Assembly (NCBI GenBank): GCA_009919365.1
Contig: RGBZ01000002.1
Location: 1-34,381 of the forward strand
Direction: 5' to 3'
Source of the DNA: a bacterium
Lineage (GTDB): Bacteria; Chloroflexota; Limnocylindria; Limnocylindrales; Limnocylindraceae
DNA: 34,381 nt
The notes beneath the pieces were generated by a model. The model made no database searches and was not told the origin of the DNA. It worked only from the letters and a program-made list of their open reading frames with translations. Position 1 is the stretch's first letter. Every line of letters starts with the position of its first letter. A program made the translations under genes and the position numbers. This document shows, in pieces, positions 18,721 through 26,281 of this stretch.

Positions 18721-19770
18721 CTACGACCTCGAGGCGTCGCGCTCCGCGAGCCAGCGTTCCGCATCGAGTGCGGCGCGACAGCCGTCGCCTGCGGCGGTGA
18801 CCGCCTGACGGTAACGGTGATCATGCACGTCACCGGCAATGAAGACTCCGTCAATCTGGGAGGCGGTTGTGTCACTCTCAAGCTGAAGATAACCCCCCGC
18901 ATCCACAGGGAGTGCACCGCCAAGCAGTGCCGTGTTCGGCTTGTAGCCGATTGCGACAAAGAGTCCTCCAACTGCAAGTCGTTCGGTGGCGCTCGTCGCG
19001 CCAGGCGTGGTGTCGCGCAACATGACGGCCTCCGTGCTCTTGTCGCCGAGCACCTCTACCACTTCGCGATTCATGTGCAGCTCGATCAATGGGTGCGCCT
19101 GCACACGTGAGATCATGATCTTGCTGGCGCGGAAGGTTTCGCGACGATGCACGAGGTGCACCCTGGTTGCGAAGCGCGTCAAGAAGAGCGCCTCTTCGAG
19201 CGCGGTGTCGCCGCCACCGACCACCACAACCTCTTGCCCCTTGAAGAAGAATCCGTCGCAGGTTGCACAGGCGCTTACGCCTCGCCCGCGGAGGCGAGTC
19301 TCTGAATCGAGTCCGAGCCAGAGCGCCGATGCACCGGTTGCGACGATGATCGCTTCGGCGTGGAACTCACGACCGGCGCTCCACACTCGGTACGGCTGAG
19401 AGCTCAGGTCGACGCGTTCAGCATCTTGGTCAACCATGATCGAACCGAAACGCTCCGCTTGCGCGCGCATCTTTGCCATCAGTTCTGGGCCGTCGATTCC
19501 TTCGGGGAACCCTGGGAAGTTTTCGACTTCGCTAGTCAACATCAGCTGCCCGCCAGGGGCGTAGCCGCCAATCACCACGGGGGCGAGAGCGGCGCGAGCG
19601 GCATAGATCGCCGCCGTCAGGCCAGCAGGCCCTGAGCCGAGGATCAGCAGCCTGGTCTCGGTCGGGACGGAGGAAGCGGTCTTTGTGGCGACGACAGGAT
19701 CGGCGGCTGGCGCGGCCCCGCCGAAGTCAATCGTCAGTCCGAATCCCTTTGGGGCCTCCGCGTTGGTCAT
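18721..19770 (-). CDS. trxB: Thioredoxin-disulfide reductase
   Basis: A 349-residue low-molecular-weight thioredoxin reductase that passes electrons from NADPH through FAD to thioredoxin. The FAD-binding GSGPAG is at 45-50 and the redox-active CATC at 168-171 (SACATCDGFFF). The NADPH-binding GGGDTA is at 185-190, followed by HRRETFRASK, and the closing FAD motif is GVFIAGDVHDHRYRQAVTAAGDG. The N-terminus is ~38 residues longer than in E. coli TrxB and is Ala/Pro-rich without recognisable function. The leaderless-type promoter supports the ATG at 19770. The gene leads an operon with a kinase and response regulator. No thioredoxin gene is nearby. Confidence 0.94.
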   Translation of the reverse strand: MTNAEAPKGFGLTIDFGGAAPAADPVVATKTASSVPTETRLLILGSGPAGLTAAIYAARAALAPVVIGGYAPGGQLMLTSEVENFPGFPEGIDGPELMAKMRAQAERFGSIMVDQDAERVDLSSQPYRVWSAGREFHAEAIIVATGASALWLGLDSETRLRGRGVSACATCDGFFFKGQEVVVVGGGDTALEEALFLTRFATRVHLVHRRETFRASKIMISRVQAHPLIELHMNREVVEVLGDKSTEAVMLRDTTPGATSATERLAVGGLFVAIGYKPNTALLGGALPVDAGGYLQLESDTTASQIDGVFIAGDVHDHRYRQAVTAAGDGCRAALDAERWLAERDASRS

Positions 19771-19776
19771 GCTCAG

Positions 19777-19782
19777 ATTCTA
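19777..19782 (-). promoter_or_regulatory. Putative leaderless promoter -10 (TAGAAT) of the trxB operon
   Basis: On the minus strand TAGAAT is followed by CTGAGC (6 bases) and the ATG at 19770, with no ribosome binding site. This supports the long N-terminus of TrxB. The 39-bp gap 19771-19809 separates it from the end of the F420 operon. Confidence 0.62.
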
Positions 19783-19809
19783 CGCCCCCTGCAGATCTGG
19801 GCTGGTCGA

Positions 19810-21192
19810 TTAGCGGAAGAGGTCCCAATCCGGGGGCATTAGGCTTGACTGGACGCTCCCATCCTCAGCTACCTGCGGGTGCGCGCCGCGGATCAGGGCG
19901 AGCGGGCGACGGGCGGTCTTGCCGAGCGCGAGCTCGGCGGTGGCGGCGATCTGGTCAGCGACGGCGCGGACCGTTGCGGCCATCGTGCGGCCATCGGCGT
20001 CGGGTTTACCGCGCAGGTCTTCAAGCGCCGCGATGCCGGCCACGCCAATCGCCACGTCGGTGATGCCGAGGCGCCATGGGCGACCGAAGGAGTCGGTGAT
20101 GATCACACCGGGTGCCACGCCGGTGCGCAGGCGGATCGCCTCACGAATCGCGCGCGCCGAACCATCGGGATCGTGTGGCAGGAGGGTCACCACTTCGCCG
20201 CTGCGCGGGCCAACATTGCTGGCGTCAACGCCAGAGTTTGCGAGCACAAATCCGTGCGCCGTCTCCGTGATAATCACACCGCGATCCATTCGTACGACGC
20301 GTGTCGCTTGTTGCAGCACCACTTCAACCTGGCGCGCGTCACGGCCCCACTTCGTTGCGTACTCCACCGCCTCTGATCGTGGCGTTACTGTGGTCAGATC
20401 AACGATGGCTCCTTCTGCCTTGGAGACAATCTTCTGGGTCACGGCGATCACGTCATCACTGCGCAGGCCGCCGATCGCGCTCGTCGCGGCGATCGTCGCC
20501 ACGCAGCCAGCGATCATGGCTGGAAGGTCGTCGCCCGGCTGAATCTCACCGAGTCCATCAATAGGGAGTGCGAGCAGGCCCGCTGTAGGGCGTGACGCGT
20601 TGGCTGACTGCTCGCGCTGCATTGCGGACCTCAGGTCTTCGGGGGTATCGAGGTCGGCGGCGAGCGGCGAGCTGAGCTCCTGGACGGCAGCCCCGTTGCG
20701 GCTCAACTCGGTGTGATGCGCCGCTGCACTATTCGCCCCGAACTGTGGCGTGAAATCGCACGGGAGCGGCACCAAGAGCGCCGATGTGCCGCCGCTTGGC
20801 GATGCAAGGATGCCTGGATCTGATCCCGACCAACCGCTCAGCAGCGCATCGATGTTTGCTGCGCTCACTTCGGCAAGGTCCACGGGCAGAATCAGCACCG
20901 CAGATGCACCGCTCATCGCCGCGCGGCGTACACCGAGCGCGATCGCCGCATTGAGCGCAACGCCGCCGTCATCGAGCGCCTCATGTCCGCCGCTGCGCGC
21001 CAGGGCGCGGGCGAGCGGATCGGGGGAGACCAGAACCACGCTATCGATACGGGCGGCGTGGCCGAGTGCCAACAGCGTGCGCTCAAGGAGGCGCGCTGCG
21101 AACTCGCGGCGCTCCTCCTCGCTGAGGAGTGGTGCCATGCGCGACTTCGCGGAATCAATCGAACGGAAGGGGAGGACGGCGGTGACGGTCAC
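19810..21192 (-). CDS. CofC-CofE fusion: F420 guanylyltransferase and gamma-glutamyl ligase
   Basis: A 460-residue two-domain protein for coenzyme F420 synthesis. Residues ~1-190 resemble CofC/FbiD (AVLPFRSIDSAKSRMAPLLS, LILPVDLAEV, LAADLDTPEDL), which activates phospholactate, phosphoenolpyruvate or a related acid with GTP. After a short linker (~191-204), residues ~205-460 resemble CofE or the ligase half of FbiB (LPIDGLGEIQPGDDL, AVTQKIVSKAEGA, GFVLANSGVDASNV, VIITDSFGRPWRLGITDVAIGVAG), which adds gamma-linked glutamates to F420-0. The nitroreductase-like C-terminal domain of mycobacterial FbiB is absent. GTG at 21192 overlaps the cofD stop (GTGA). Fusing the first and last dedicated steps in one chain is unusual compared with the separate genes I know. 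Which acid is used cannot be told from the sequence. Confidence 0.88.
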   Translation of the reverse strand: MTVTAVLPFRSIDSAKSRMAPLLSEEERREFAARLLERTLLALGHAARIDSVVLVSPDPLARALARSGGHEALDDGGVALNAAIALGVRRAAMSGASAVLILPVDLAEVSAANIDALLSGWSGSDPGILASPSGGTSALLVPLPCDFTPQFGANSAAAHHTELSRNGAAVQELSSPLAADLDTPEDLRSAMQREQSANASRPTAGLLALPIDGLGEIQPGDDLPAMIAGCVATIAATSAIGGLRSDDVIAVTQKIVSKAEGAIVDLTTVTPRSEAVEYATKWGRDARQVEVVLQQATRVVRMDRGVIITETAHGFVLANSGVDASNVGPRSGEVVTLLPHDPDGSARAIREAIRLRTGVAPGVIITDSFGRPWRLGITDVAIGVAGIAALEDLRGKPDADGRTMAATVRAVADQIAATAELALGKTARRPLALIRGAHPQVAEDGSVQSSLMPPDWDLFR

Positions 21193-22136
21193 GAAACGGC
21201 GAGAACGGCGCGCGCCACGGCGAGGCGCGCAGCATCATCCGTCATCACGATCGGCGCAGCGACGCTCTTGTGAACATGTGGCGCGATCGCAGCGGCAAGG
21301 GCAGGTGTGAGGTCTGACGTTTCAACCAGGAGTGCATCCATCAGTCCGGTCAGATACTTGGCAACACCGGCCGGCGAGACATCGAGCCCGGCCGCGGCGA
21401 GCATGCGGTCAGCTGGTCCCTTCAAAGCCTTCCCGCCAACGATCGGCGAAACCCCCACCACTCGTGCGCCACGAGCGCGCGCCTCAGCGATCGCCTCGCG
21501 AATGCCGGGGATGGCAAGGATCGGGCCAATCGAAATCAGCGGATTCGACGGCGCGATCACGATGCGCTCAGCGGTGGCGAGGGCATCGAGCGTCTCGGTG
21601 GTTGGGCGCGCCGCTTCGGCGCCATCGAATGCCACCTCAAGGACCTCAGGCTTCGCCTGTGCGCCGACAAACCATGGCTGAAACTCCATCCAGCCACTCT
21701 CGGTGCGCAGCCGAGTGCGCAGCGGATCGTCGGTGGCCATCAGGATCGGCGCCTCTGTGAGTCCGAGTTTGCGTTGGATCTCGCGATTCACCTCTGTCAG
21801 TCTCCCGCCCGCGCGTAGTTGCGCGGTGCGGTGAATGTGCAGGGCAAGGTCGCGATCACCGAGTCGGAACCAGTCGGGTGCGCCGATCTTGCCGAGCTGC
21901 TCAAGGGCGTTCCAGGTTTCACCAGCCAGACCCCAGCCGCGCTCGCGGTCGCCGAGGTCGGCGAGGGTATAGAGAAGGGTGTCGTGGTCCGGGCAGATGG
22001 TGAGCCCGTGTAGCTCGAAGTCGTCACCCGGGTTCGCAATGATGGAGAGATCTCCGGCGGGGAGTGCCGCGCGAAGACCGTGGGCGAGCTTTGCCCCGCC
22101 AACTCCGCCAGCGAGGAGTGCGACGCGCGGGCTCAC
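21189..22136 (-). CDS. cofD: CofD/FbiA: F420-0 precursor synthase (phospholactate transferase)
   Basis: A 315-residue CofD/FbiA, which transfers the activated phospho-acid from the CofC product onto the deazaflavin Fo to give F420-0 or its dehydro form. It begins VSPRVALLAGGVGGAKLAHGL with the family glycine-rich loop, followed by NPGDDFELHGLTICPDHDTLLYTLA, the metal and Fo-binding segment, and VIAPSNPLISIGPILAIPG, another strong family mark. The start is GTG at 22136, overlapping the preceding stop as GTGA. The longer upstream frame has only an Arg-rich tail that shadows the LLM gene. It lies between the Fgd-like gene and the CofC-CofE fusion in one operon. Genes for Fo synthesis (cofG/cofH or fbiC) are not in the window. 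Confidence 0.92.
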   Translation of the reverse strand: MSPRVALLAGGVGGAKLAHGLRAALPAGDLSIIANPGDDFELHGLTICPDHDTLLYTLADLGDRERGWGLAGETWNALEQLGKIGAPDWFRLGDRDLALHIHRTAQLRAGGRLTEVNREIQRKLGLTEAPILMATDDPLRTRLRTESGWMEFQPWFVGAQAKPEVLEVAFDGAEAARPTTETLDALATAERIVIAPSNPLISIGPILAIPGIREAIAEARARGARVVGVSPIVGGKALKGPADRMLAAAGLDVSPAGVAKYLTGLMDALLVETSDLTPALAAAIAPHVHKSVAAPIVMTDDAARLAVARAVLAVS

Positions 22137-23128
22137 GCCGTCAGTGCGGGGAGCACCTCGCGCCCGAAGGCGGCGGCCCACTCAGCCTGGTTGCGACCTA
22201 CGTTGTGCAGATAGATCTTGTCAAAGCCCATGTCGAGGTAGCGCTGGATCGTCTTGCGGTGCGTCTCAAGATCGCTGGAGATCACCATGCGCCCAGCAAA
22301 GTCCTCTGGTCGCACGAGCTTTGCCATCTGCTGAAAGTCGGCGGGGTTGCGAATATCTTGCTTCGGGAACTTCATCCCACCGTTCGGCCACTCACGCATC
22401 GCATTCGCGAGCGCCTCTTCGTCGGTCGGCGCCCAGGAGAGATGGAGCTGCAGGATCTTCGGCATCTTGTCGGGGTCCTTTCCCGCCGCACGCGCCCCTT
22501 CGGCAAACTTATCGAAGACGGTCTGAATCTTCTCGTCGGCGGCGCCGACGGTGATGATGCCGTCACAGAGTTCCCCGGTCTTCTTGGCAGTGATTGGGCC
22601 GGCGGTCGCTACATAGATGGGCGGCGGGGTAGGGGGGAGCGTCCAGAGCCGTGTGCTCTCAAGCTGATACCAGCGACCGGCGTGCTTCACCTCGTTGCCG
22701 GTGAAGAGCTTGCGAATGATCTCGATCGCCTCAAACATTCGAGCGATGCGCTCGCCAACTTCGGGCCAGTAGCCGCCTACGACATGTTCGTTCAGTGCCT
22801 CACCAGAGCCGAGGCCAAGCCAGTGACGACCTGGATACATTGTCTCAAGCGTCGCTGACGCCTGCGCAACGGTTGCTGGATGCATGCGCCAGCCTGGGCA
22901 GGTGACGCCGGGGCCAACGTCGCCCTTGGTCCGTTCTGCAAGAAGTGTCATCACGTTCCATACGAATGGTGCAGAGCCCTGCTCGGGGACCCACGGCTGG
23001 AAGTGATCGGCGGCCATCACGCCACTGAAGCCCGCCTGCTCGGCAGCGACGGAATAGTCAACAACTTCGGTTGGGCCGAATTGTTCGAGCATTGCCGCGT
23101 AGCCGATCCTTGCTGCCCCGTGCCCCAT
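22133..23128 (-). CDS. F420-dependent LLM-class oxidoreductase, Fgd-like (TIGR03557 type)
   Basis: A 331-residue TIM-barrel enzyme of the luciferase-like monooxygenase superfamily. It is close in pattern to F420-dependent glucose-6-phosphate dehydrogenase: an N-terminal IGYAAMLEQFGPTEVV, AADHFQPWVPEQGSAPF (the DHFQPW site), then YPGRHWLGLGSGEALNEHVVG. Proteins of this group bind F420 and either reduce it with a sugar phosphate or alcohol or use F420H2. I cannot assign the substrate; the catalytic His and Trp of Fgd1 appear conserved in DHFQPW. It starts 9 bp after the PPOX gene with a GGGGG ribosome site and overlaps cofD by GTGA, so cofactor synthesis and use are encoded together. Confidence 0.88.
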   Translation of the reverse strand: MGHGAARIGYAAMLEQFGPTEVVDYSVAAEQAGFSGVMAADHFQPWVPEQGSAPFVWNVMTLLAERTKGDVGPGVTCPGWRMHPATVAQASATLETMYPGRHWLGLGSGEALNEHVVGGYWPEVGERIARMFEAIEIIRKLFTGNEVKHAGRWYQLESTRLWTLPPTPPPIYVATAGPITAKKTGELCDGIITVGAADEKIQTVFDKFAEGARAAGKDPDKMPKILQLHLSWAPTDEEALANAMREWPNGGMKFPKQDIRNPADFQQMAKLVRPEDFAGRMVISSDLETHRKTIQRYLDMGFDKIYLHNVGRNQAEWAAAFGREVLPALTA

Positions 23129-23137
23129 TGACGCCCC

Positions 23138-23569
23138 CTACTCCTGGCTCGCGGCGGGTTTTCCGTGCGCGAAGACCTGATCTGGAATGATGGTGATCAC
23201 GATACGCTCCATCGCGCTCAGGCGATCGATTGTGCTCGCGAGGAGCGCTGGATCGCTGAGGTATTTGGCCGCTACTCTCTTGAGCTGAGTCTGCCCACGC
23301 TCCTGGTCGTCATCAATCTGCGCGTGGCCGAGGATCTGTACGTAGTCGTAGCGGTCTTCCACCATGAGTGAGCAACGGGGATCACGTCGGAGGTTCGCGG
23401 GCCAGCGACGTCCGCCCGCCGTGTTCACCACGATGGAATCACCCTCCAAGGCGTACCAGACCACGGCGGCAAAGGGGGCTCCGTCGGGGTCGATCGTGGA
23501 GATCGTGCCGAAGCGTGGTCGGTCAAGGAAGGTCCGGATTGCGGGATCGTGGATTCCTCTTGGGCTCAT
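23138..23569 (-). CDS. PPOX-class F420- or flavin-dependent oxidoreductase
   Basis: A 143-residue split-beta-barrel protein of the pyridoxamine-phosphate-oxidase-like group. Features are RTFLDRPRFGTISTIDPDGAPF, VVWYALEGDSIVVNTAGGRRWPANLRRDPRCSLMVED and YVQILGHAQI. Short proteins like this often bind F420 (FDOR-B class) and reduce varied substrates; position at the head of an F420 operon favours F420 over FMN. The ATG at 23569 is chosen because TAGCGT lies 7 bases upstream and homology begins there; the extra 23 residues of the longer frame are not typical. Substrate unknown. Confidence 0.85.
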   Translation of the reverse strand: MSPRGIHDPAIRTFLDRPRFGTISTIDPDGAPFAAVVWYALEGDSIVVNTAGGRRWPANLRRDPRCSLMVEDRYDYVQILGHAQIDDDQERGQTQLKRVAAKYLSDPALLASTIDRLSAMERIVITIIPDQVFAHGKPAASQE

Positions 23570-23576
23570 GAGGCGT

Positions 23577-23582
23577 ACGCTA
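23577..23582 (-). promoter_or_regulatory. Putative leaderless promoter -10 (TAGCGT) of the F420 operon
   Basis: On the minus strand TAGCGT (TANNNT type) is followed by ACGCCTC (7 bases) and the ATG at 23569. It would drive the PPOX, LLM, cofD and cofC-cofE genes as one transcript. The 67-bp divergent gap 23570-23636 also contains the ribosome site GGAGGT (23626-23631) of the phosphorylase gene. Confidence 0.5.
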
Positions 23583-23636
23583 CACGCAACGGAGCCTGCC
23601 GTCCTTAGGTGGGCCCAGAAGTTGCGGAGGTGCTCC

Positions 23637-24416
23637 ATGGCCCAGATCCATCTTCACGCCGAGAGCGGCGATTACGCCCCAATCGTCCTCATGCCAGGAG
23701 ACCCGAACCGCTCCAAGCGGATCGCGGCCCGCTTTGATGGTGGGCTCGAGAAGGCGCGGCTGGTTAACGAGCATCGTGGCCTCCTCGGCTACACGGGGAC
23801 CATCAACGGCGTGCCGGTCAGCGTGCAAACGACGGGGATGGGGACGCCAACAACGAGCATCGTCATGGAAGAGCTGCTGAATCTTGGCGTTGAGACGTTC
23901 GTGCGCATCGGCACCTGCGGCGGCTTCCTGCATCTTGATACGGGTGATGTGATCGTTGCCTCTGCGGCGGTTGCAAGCAGCGGCATCGGTCCAATCCTCG
24001 GATTCGACGAGCCGACGGCACCAACCGCCGACTTTGATGTGACGAACGTTCTTGTCGCCGCAGCGAAGGCTGAAGGTTTGACCACGCACGTCGGGCCGAT
24101 CGTTACCTCGGACGTCTTCTACGATCCGAATCCGCTCGGCACCGCGCGATGGGGCGCACGCGGCTACCTCGGCGTCGAGATGGAGTCAGCGGCAATGTTC
24201 CTGCTCGCGATGCGCGAACGCGCTAAGGGGCGATCGGTTCGCGCCGGAACGATCCTGACCGTCTCCGACACGATTCGCGATCCGAAGGTTGTCGCCGAGG
24301 CGCGTAAGGGGGGCAGCGAGCCGTGGTATCGACTCCCTGAAGATGAACTGATCAAGCGCATTGACCTGACGATCGGCGCTGCGCTGAAGGCTGCCGCGAC
24401 GCTCGGCGCTCGCTGA
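23637..24416 (+). CDS. Nucleoside phosphorylase (uridine/purine type, PNP-UDP family)
   Basis: A 259-residue member of the hexameric nucleoside phosphorylase family, which splits nucleosides with phosphate into base and (deoxy)ribose-1-phosphate. It has IHLHAESGDYAPIVLMPGDPNRSKRIA (phosphate-binding GDP.R), RIGTCGGFLHLDTGDVIVA, the nucleoside-binding GVEMESAAMFLLA, and LTVSDTIRDP. Both DeoD-type purine and Udp-type uridine phosphorylases share these, so base preference is left open. The ATG at 23637 is preceded by GGAGGT with 5-base spacing, and homology starts there. The long upstream open frame overlaps the divergent PPOX gene and is discarded. The next gene begins 11 bp downstream. Confidence 0.88.
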   Translation: MAQIHLHAESGDYAPIVLMPGDPNRSKRIAARFDGGLEKARLVNEHRGLLGYTGTINGVPVSVQTTGMGTPTTSIVMEELLNLGVETFVRIGTCGGFLHLDTGDVIVASAAVASSGIGPILGFDEPTAPTADFDVTNVLVAAAKAEGLTTHVGPIVTSDVFYDPNPLGTARWGARGYLGVEMESAAMFLLAMRERAKGRSVRAGTILTVSDTIRDPKVVAEARKGGSEPWYRLPEDELIKRIDLTIGAALKAAATLGAR

Positions 24417-24427
24417 CTCGTTCACGG

Positions 24428-25276
24428 ATGACGCCATCCGCGTCGCTCCCTGTCGGCGTTGCCCTCGGCACCATCGGCCTAGAGGGGGATGCGTGGCTGC
24501 GCGCCGCTGCGCTTCTGGCCGTCGCGCCGATTGATCGCCTCTGGATCTGGGATCACCTCATGGGTCGCGGCGCACCGGAGCGACCGGTGCTTGAGGCAAC
24601 TAGCCTCGCGGCCGCCGCACTCGCGCTGAATCCGAGCCTGCAGGTTGGAACCCTGGTGCTCGATGTGACGAAGCGTCATCCAGCGCTCGCCGCGAAGATT
24701 GCAGCGACACTCGATGCGGTTGCCCCGGGACGATTTACGCTCGGCATTGGCGCTGGCGGTGACGCCGCAGAACACGACGCGCTGGGCATGCCGTACGGAG
24801 ATGTGGGCGAGCGCATTGCGGCGCTGGCCGAACAGGTTGCCGTTGCACGTGCCATGTTGAGCGGCGATCCGAGCGAGCGGATCACGCTCACCGAAGCAGG
24901 AAAACTCCGCGGCGCAGCGAGCGCCCCGCGGCCAGGTGCCCGCGTGCGCCTACTCATCGCGGGCGACCACCCAAGCTCGATCAGCCTGGCGGCGTCGTTT
25001 GCCGATGAGTGGGTGGCCCCATCAGCAACGTTTGCAGTGGGGTGCGCGCAGTTGCGCGAGATCGAACGCACCGCTGGGCGCACAGGATCACCAGTTCGAG
25101 CACACCTGCTCTACGAGCTGCGTGCTAGCGAGCCCCTTGCCGATTCGGCATTCGGGAGAGATCCGCAGGGGGTGATTGCAGGAGCCCGCGCCGCTGGCGC
25201 CGATGGCCTGATCGTGACGGTACGCACCGAACGCGATGCCAGAGATGCGCTCCAACTTCTCGCGAAACTGCGATGA
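24428..25276 (+). CDS. LLM-class flavin/F420-dependent oxidoreductase
   Basis: A 282-residue luciferase-like TIM-barrel protein. It has the N-terminal strand GVALGTIGLEG, DRLWIWDHLMGRGAPERPVLEATSLAAAAL, RHPALAAKIAATLDAVAPGRFTLGIGAGGDAAEHDALGMPYG (the core LLM pattern RF.LGIG.G) and the C-terminal AGADGLIVTVRT. It is shorter than the usual ~300-340, lacking part of the insertion that shapes the substrate pocket. The genomic link to F420 genes on the other strand suggests F420, but FMN is possible. It starts 11 bp after the phosphorylase stop. Substrate unknown. Confidence 0.8.
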   Translation: MTPSASLPVGVALGTIGLEGDAWLRAAALLAVAPIDRLWIWDHLMGRGAPERPVLEATSLAAAALALNPSLQVGTLVLDVTKRHPALAAKIAATLDAVAPGRFTLGIGAGGDAAEHDALGMPYGDVGERIAALAEQVAVARAMLSGDPSERITLTEAGKLRGAASAPRPGARVRLLIAGDHPSSISLAASFADEWVAPSATFAVGCAQLREIERTAGRTGSPVRAHLLYELRASEPLADSAFGRDPQGVIAGARAAGADGLIVTVRTERDARDALQLLAKLR

Positions 25277-25283
25277 TGGACGC

Positions 25284-25745
25284 ATGAGCGAAGCAGCAGT
25301 GCGCAACCAGGTTCAAGCGTGCGTTCGCTGCGGCGCGCCCGTCTCGTTGCAGACGGCACTCTGCGAGCGCTGCAACCCACTCGGCCTCGCACAGCCGTCG
25401 GCGAGCCAGGCGCACGGCACTGTCTTTCTCGGCATTGGCGCAGCGGTCCTCCTTCTCGCCTCCCTTGCTGGAAGCGCATCACGAGGGATTGGGCCCTTCA
25501 CCGTGGCGATGAGCCCCGCCGACTCAGTGCCAGGTGGACTCGCCGTTGCGATCACCATCACCAATACGGGGGCTACCGCGGGGTCCGCCACCTGTCAGGT
25601 CACAACGAGCGAGATCGGCAGCGCCGGCCTCTCCGAGATCATCTCCACGCCGCGCATTGAGCCAGGGGCAACGGCCACCGTCGATCGGCAACTCAAGAGT
25701 TTCGGCAGCGACCCCATTCCACTCGAGATCTCCTGCGGAGATTAG
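25284..25745 (+). CDS. Small zinc-ribbon membrane-anchored protein, unknown function
   Basis: A 153-residue protein I do not recognise as a named family. A four-cysteine zinc ribbon (C13, C16 and C27, C30) lies at the N-terminus, followed by a single hydrophobic helix (about 47-65, VFLGIGAAVLLLASLAG). The rest (about 70-153) looks like a small beta-rich domain (LAVAITITNTGATAGSATCQV), similar to CARDB-type or Ig-like 'new transport signal' folds, predicted to be outside the membrane. It starts 7 bp after the LLM gene. GATGAT lies 6 bases before the ATG, a weak leaderless-type match. The ATG at 25284 is chosen since it precedes the zinc ribbon. Its TAG stop shares TTAG with the convergent gene. 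Confidence 0.65.
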   Translation: MSEAAVRNQVQACVRCGAPVSLQTALCERCNPLGLAQPSASQAHGTVFLGIGAAVLLLASLAGSASRGIGPFTVAMSPADSVPGGLAVAITITNTGATAGSATCQVTTSEIGSAGLSEIISTPRIEPGATATVDRQLKSFGSDPIPLEISCGD

Positions 25746-26281
25746 CTCGCGGTCGAGCTCTCTTCCAGGATGCGCTTGAGATGGCGCAGATCCGATCGAA
25801 AGATTGAACCGAGAATGGGCCGCTGAACGAACCCTCCGATGTTTGCAAAGAGGGGTGGTCGTAGGTACTCCATCCAATCAATCCGCGTCCGCCCTGCATC
25901 AATCTCTGTGAAGCGCAGCAGCCCCTCGCCAACAAACTTCCCCTCGTGCCGAATAGCGAAGGTGCTCGGTGGGTCGAACTGAGTGATCACCACATCGTCG
26001 GTTGTCGAGATACCGAAGATGCGCACGGTGGCCCGACCGCGCGAGCCGGGCTGCACTGGTGGTGGCGTGAGCATCTCCACGCGCTTCATCTCGTGCATCC
26101 ATTCAGGCTGACGCGCAATGTCTGAGGCGTAGGCCCACACAGCGGCGCGCGGCGCTGCAATCTCTATTGTGAGGTTGATCTCGGGGCGTCGAATCGCACC
26201 TGATCTGATCAGTCGCCCGAGCAGGACTTCAACGAAGGTTGCGCCAAGCAGACCGAAGCCCGCGACCAAGAGCAGCAGCAT
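25742..26281 (-). CDS. SRPBCC-family (polyketide cyclase-like) protein with N-terminal membrane helix
   Basis: A 179-residue protein with a hydrophobic N-terminal segment (about 2-20, LLLLVAGFGLLGATFVEVLL) and an SRPBCC/START-like domain (about 38-175). Marks are INLTIEIAAPRAAVWAYASDIARQPEWMHEMKRVEML and the later FTEIDAGRTRIDWMEYLRP, typical of helix-grip proteins that hold hydrophobic ligands. It could bind a lipid or act as a lipid-associated enzyme; sequence does not say which. The start ATG shares one base with the nicotinamidase stop (TGATG), so the two genes are translationally linked. Confidence 0.72.
   Translation of the reverse strand: MLLLLVAGFGLLGATFVEVLLGRLIRSGAIRRPEINLTIEIAAPRAAVWAYASDIARQPEWMHEMKRVEMLTPPPVQPGSRGRATVRIFGISTTDDVVITQFDPPSTFAIRHEGKFVGEGLLRFTEIDAGRTRIDWMEYLRPPLFANIGGFVQRPILGSIFRSDLRHLKRILEESSTAS

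Noticed and set aside
23364..23636. N-terminal extension of the nucleoside phosphorylase
   Set aside because: The ATG at 23637 has a GGAGGT ribosome site and is where family similarity begins. The extension lies antisense over the PPOX gene.
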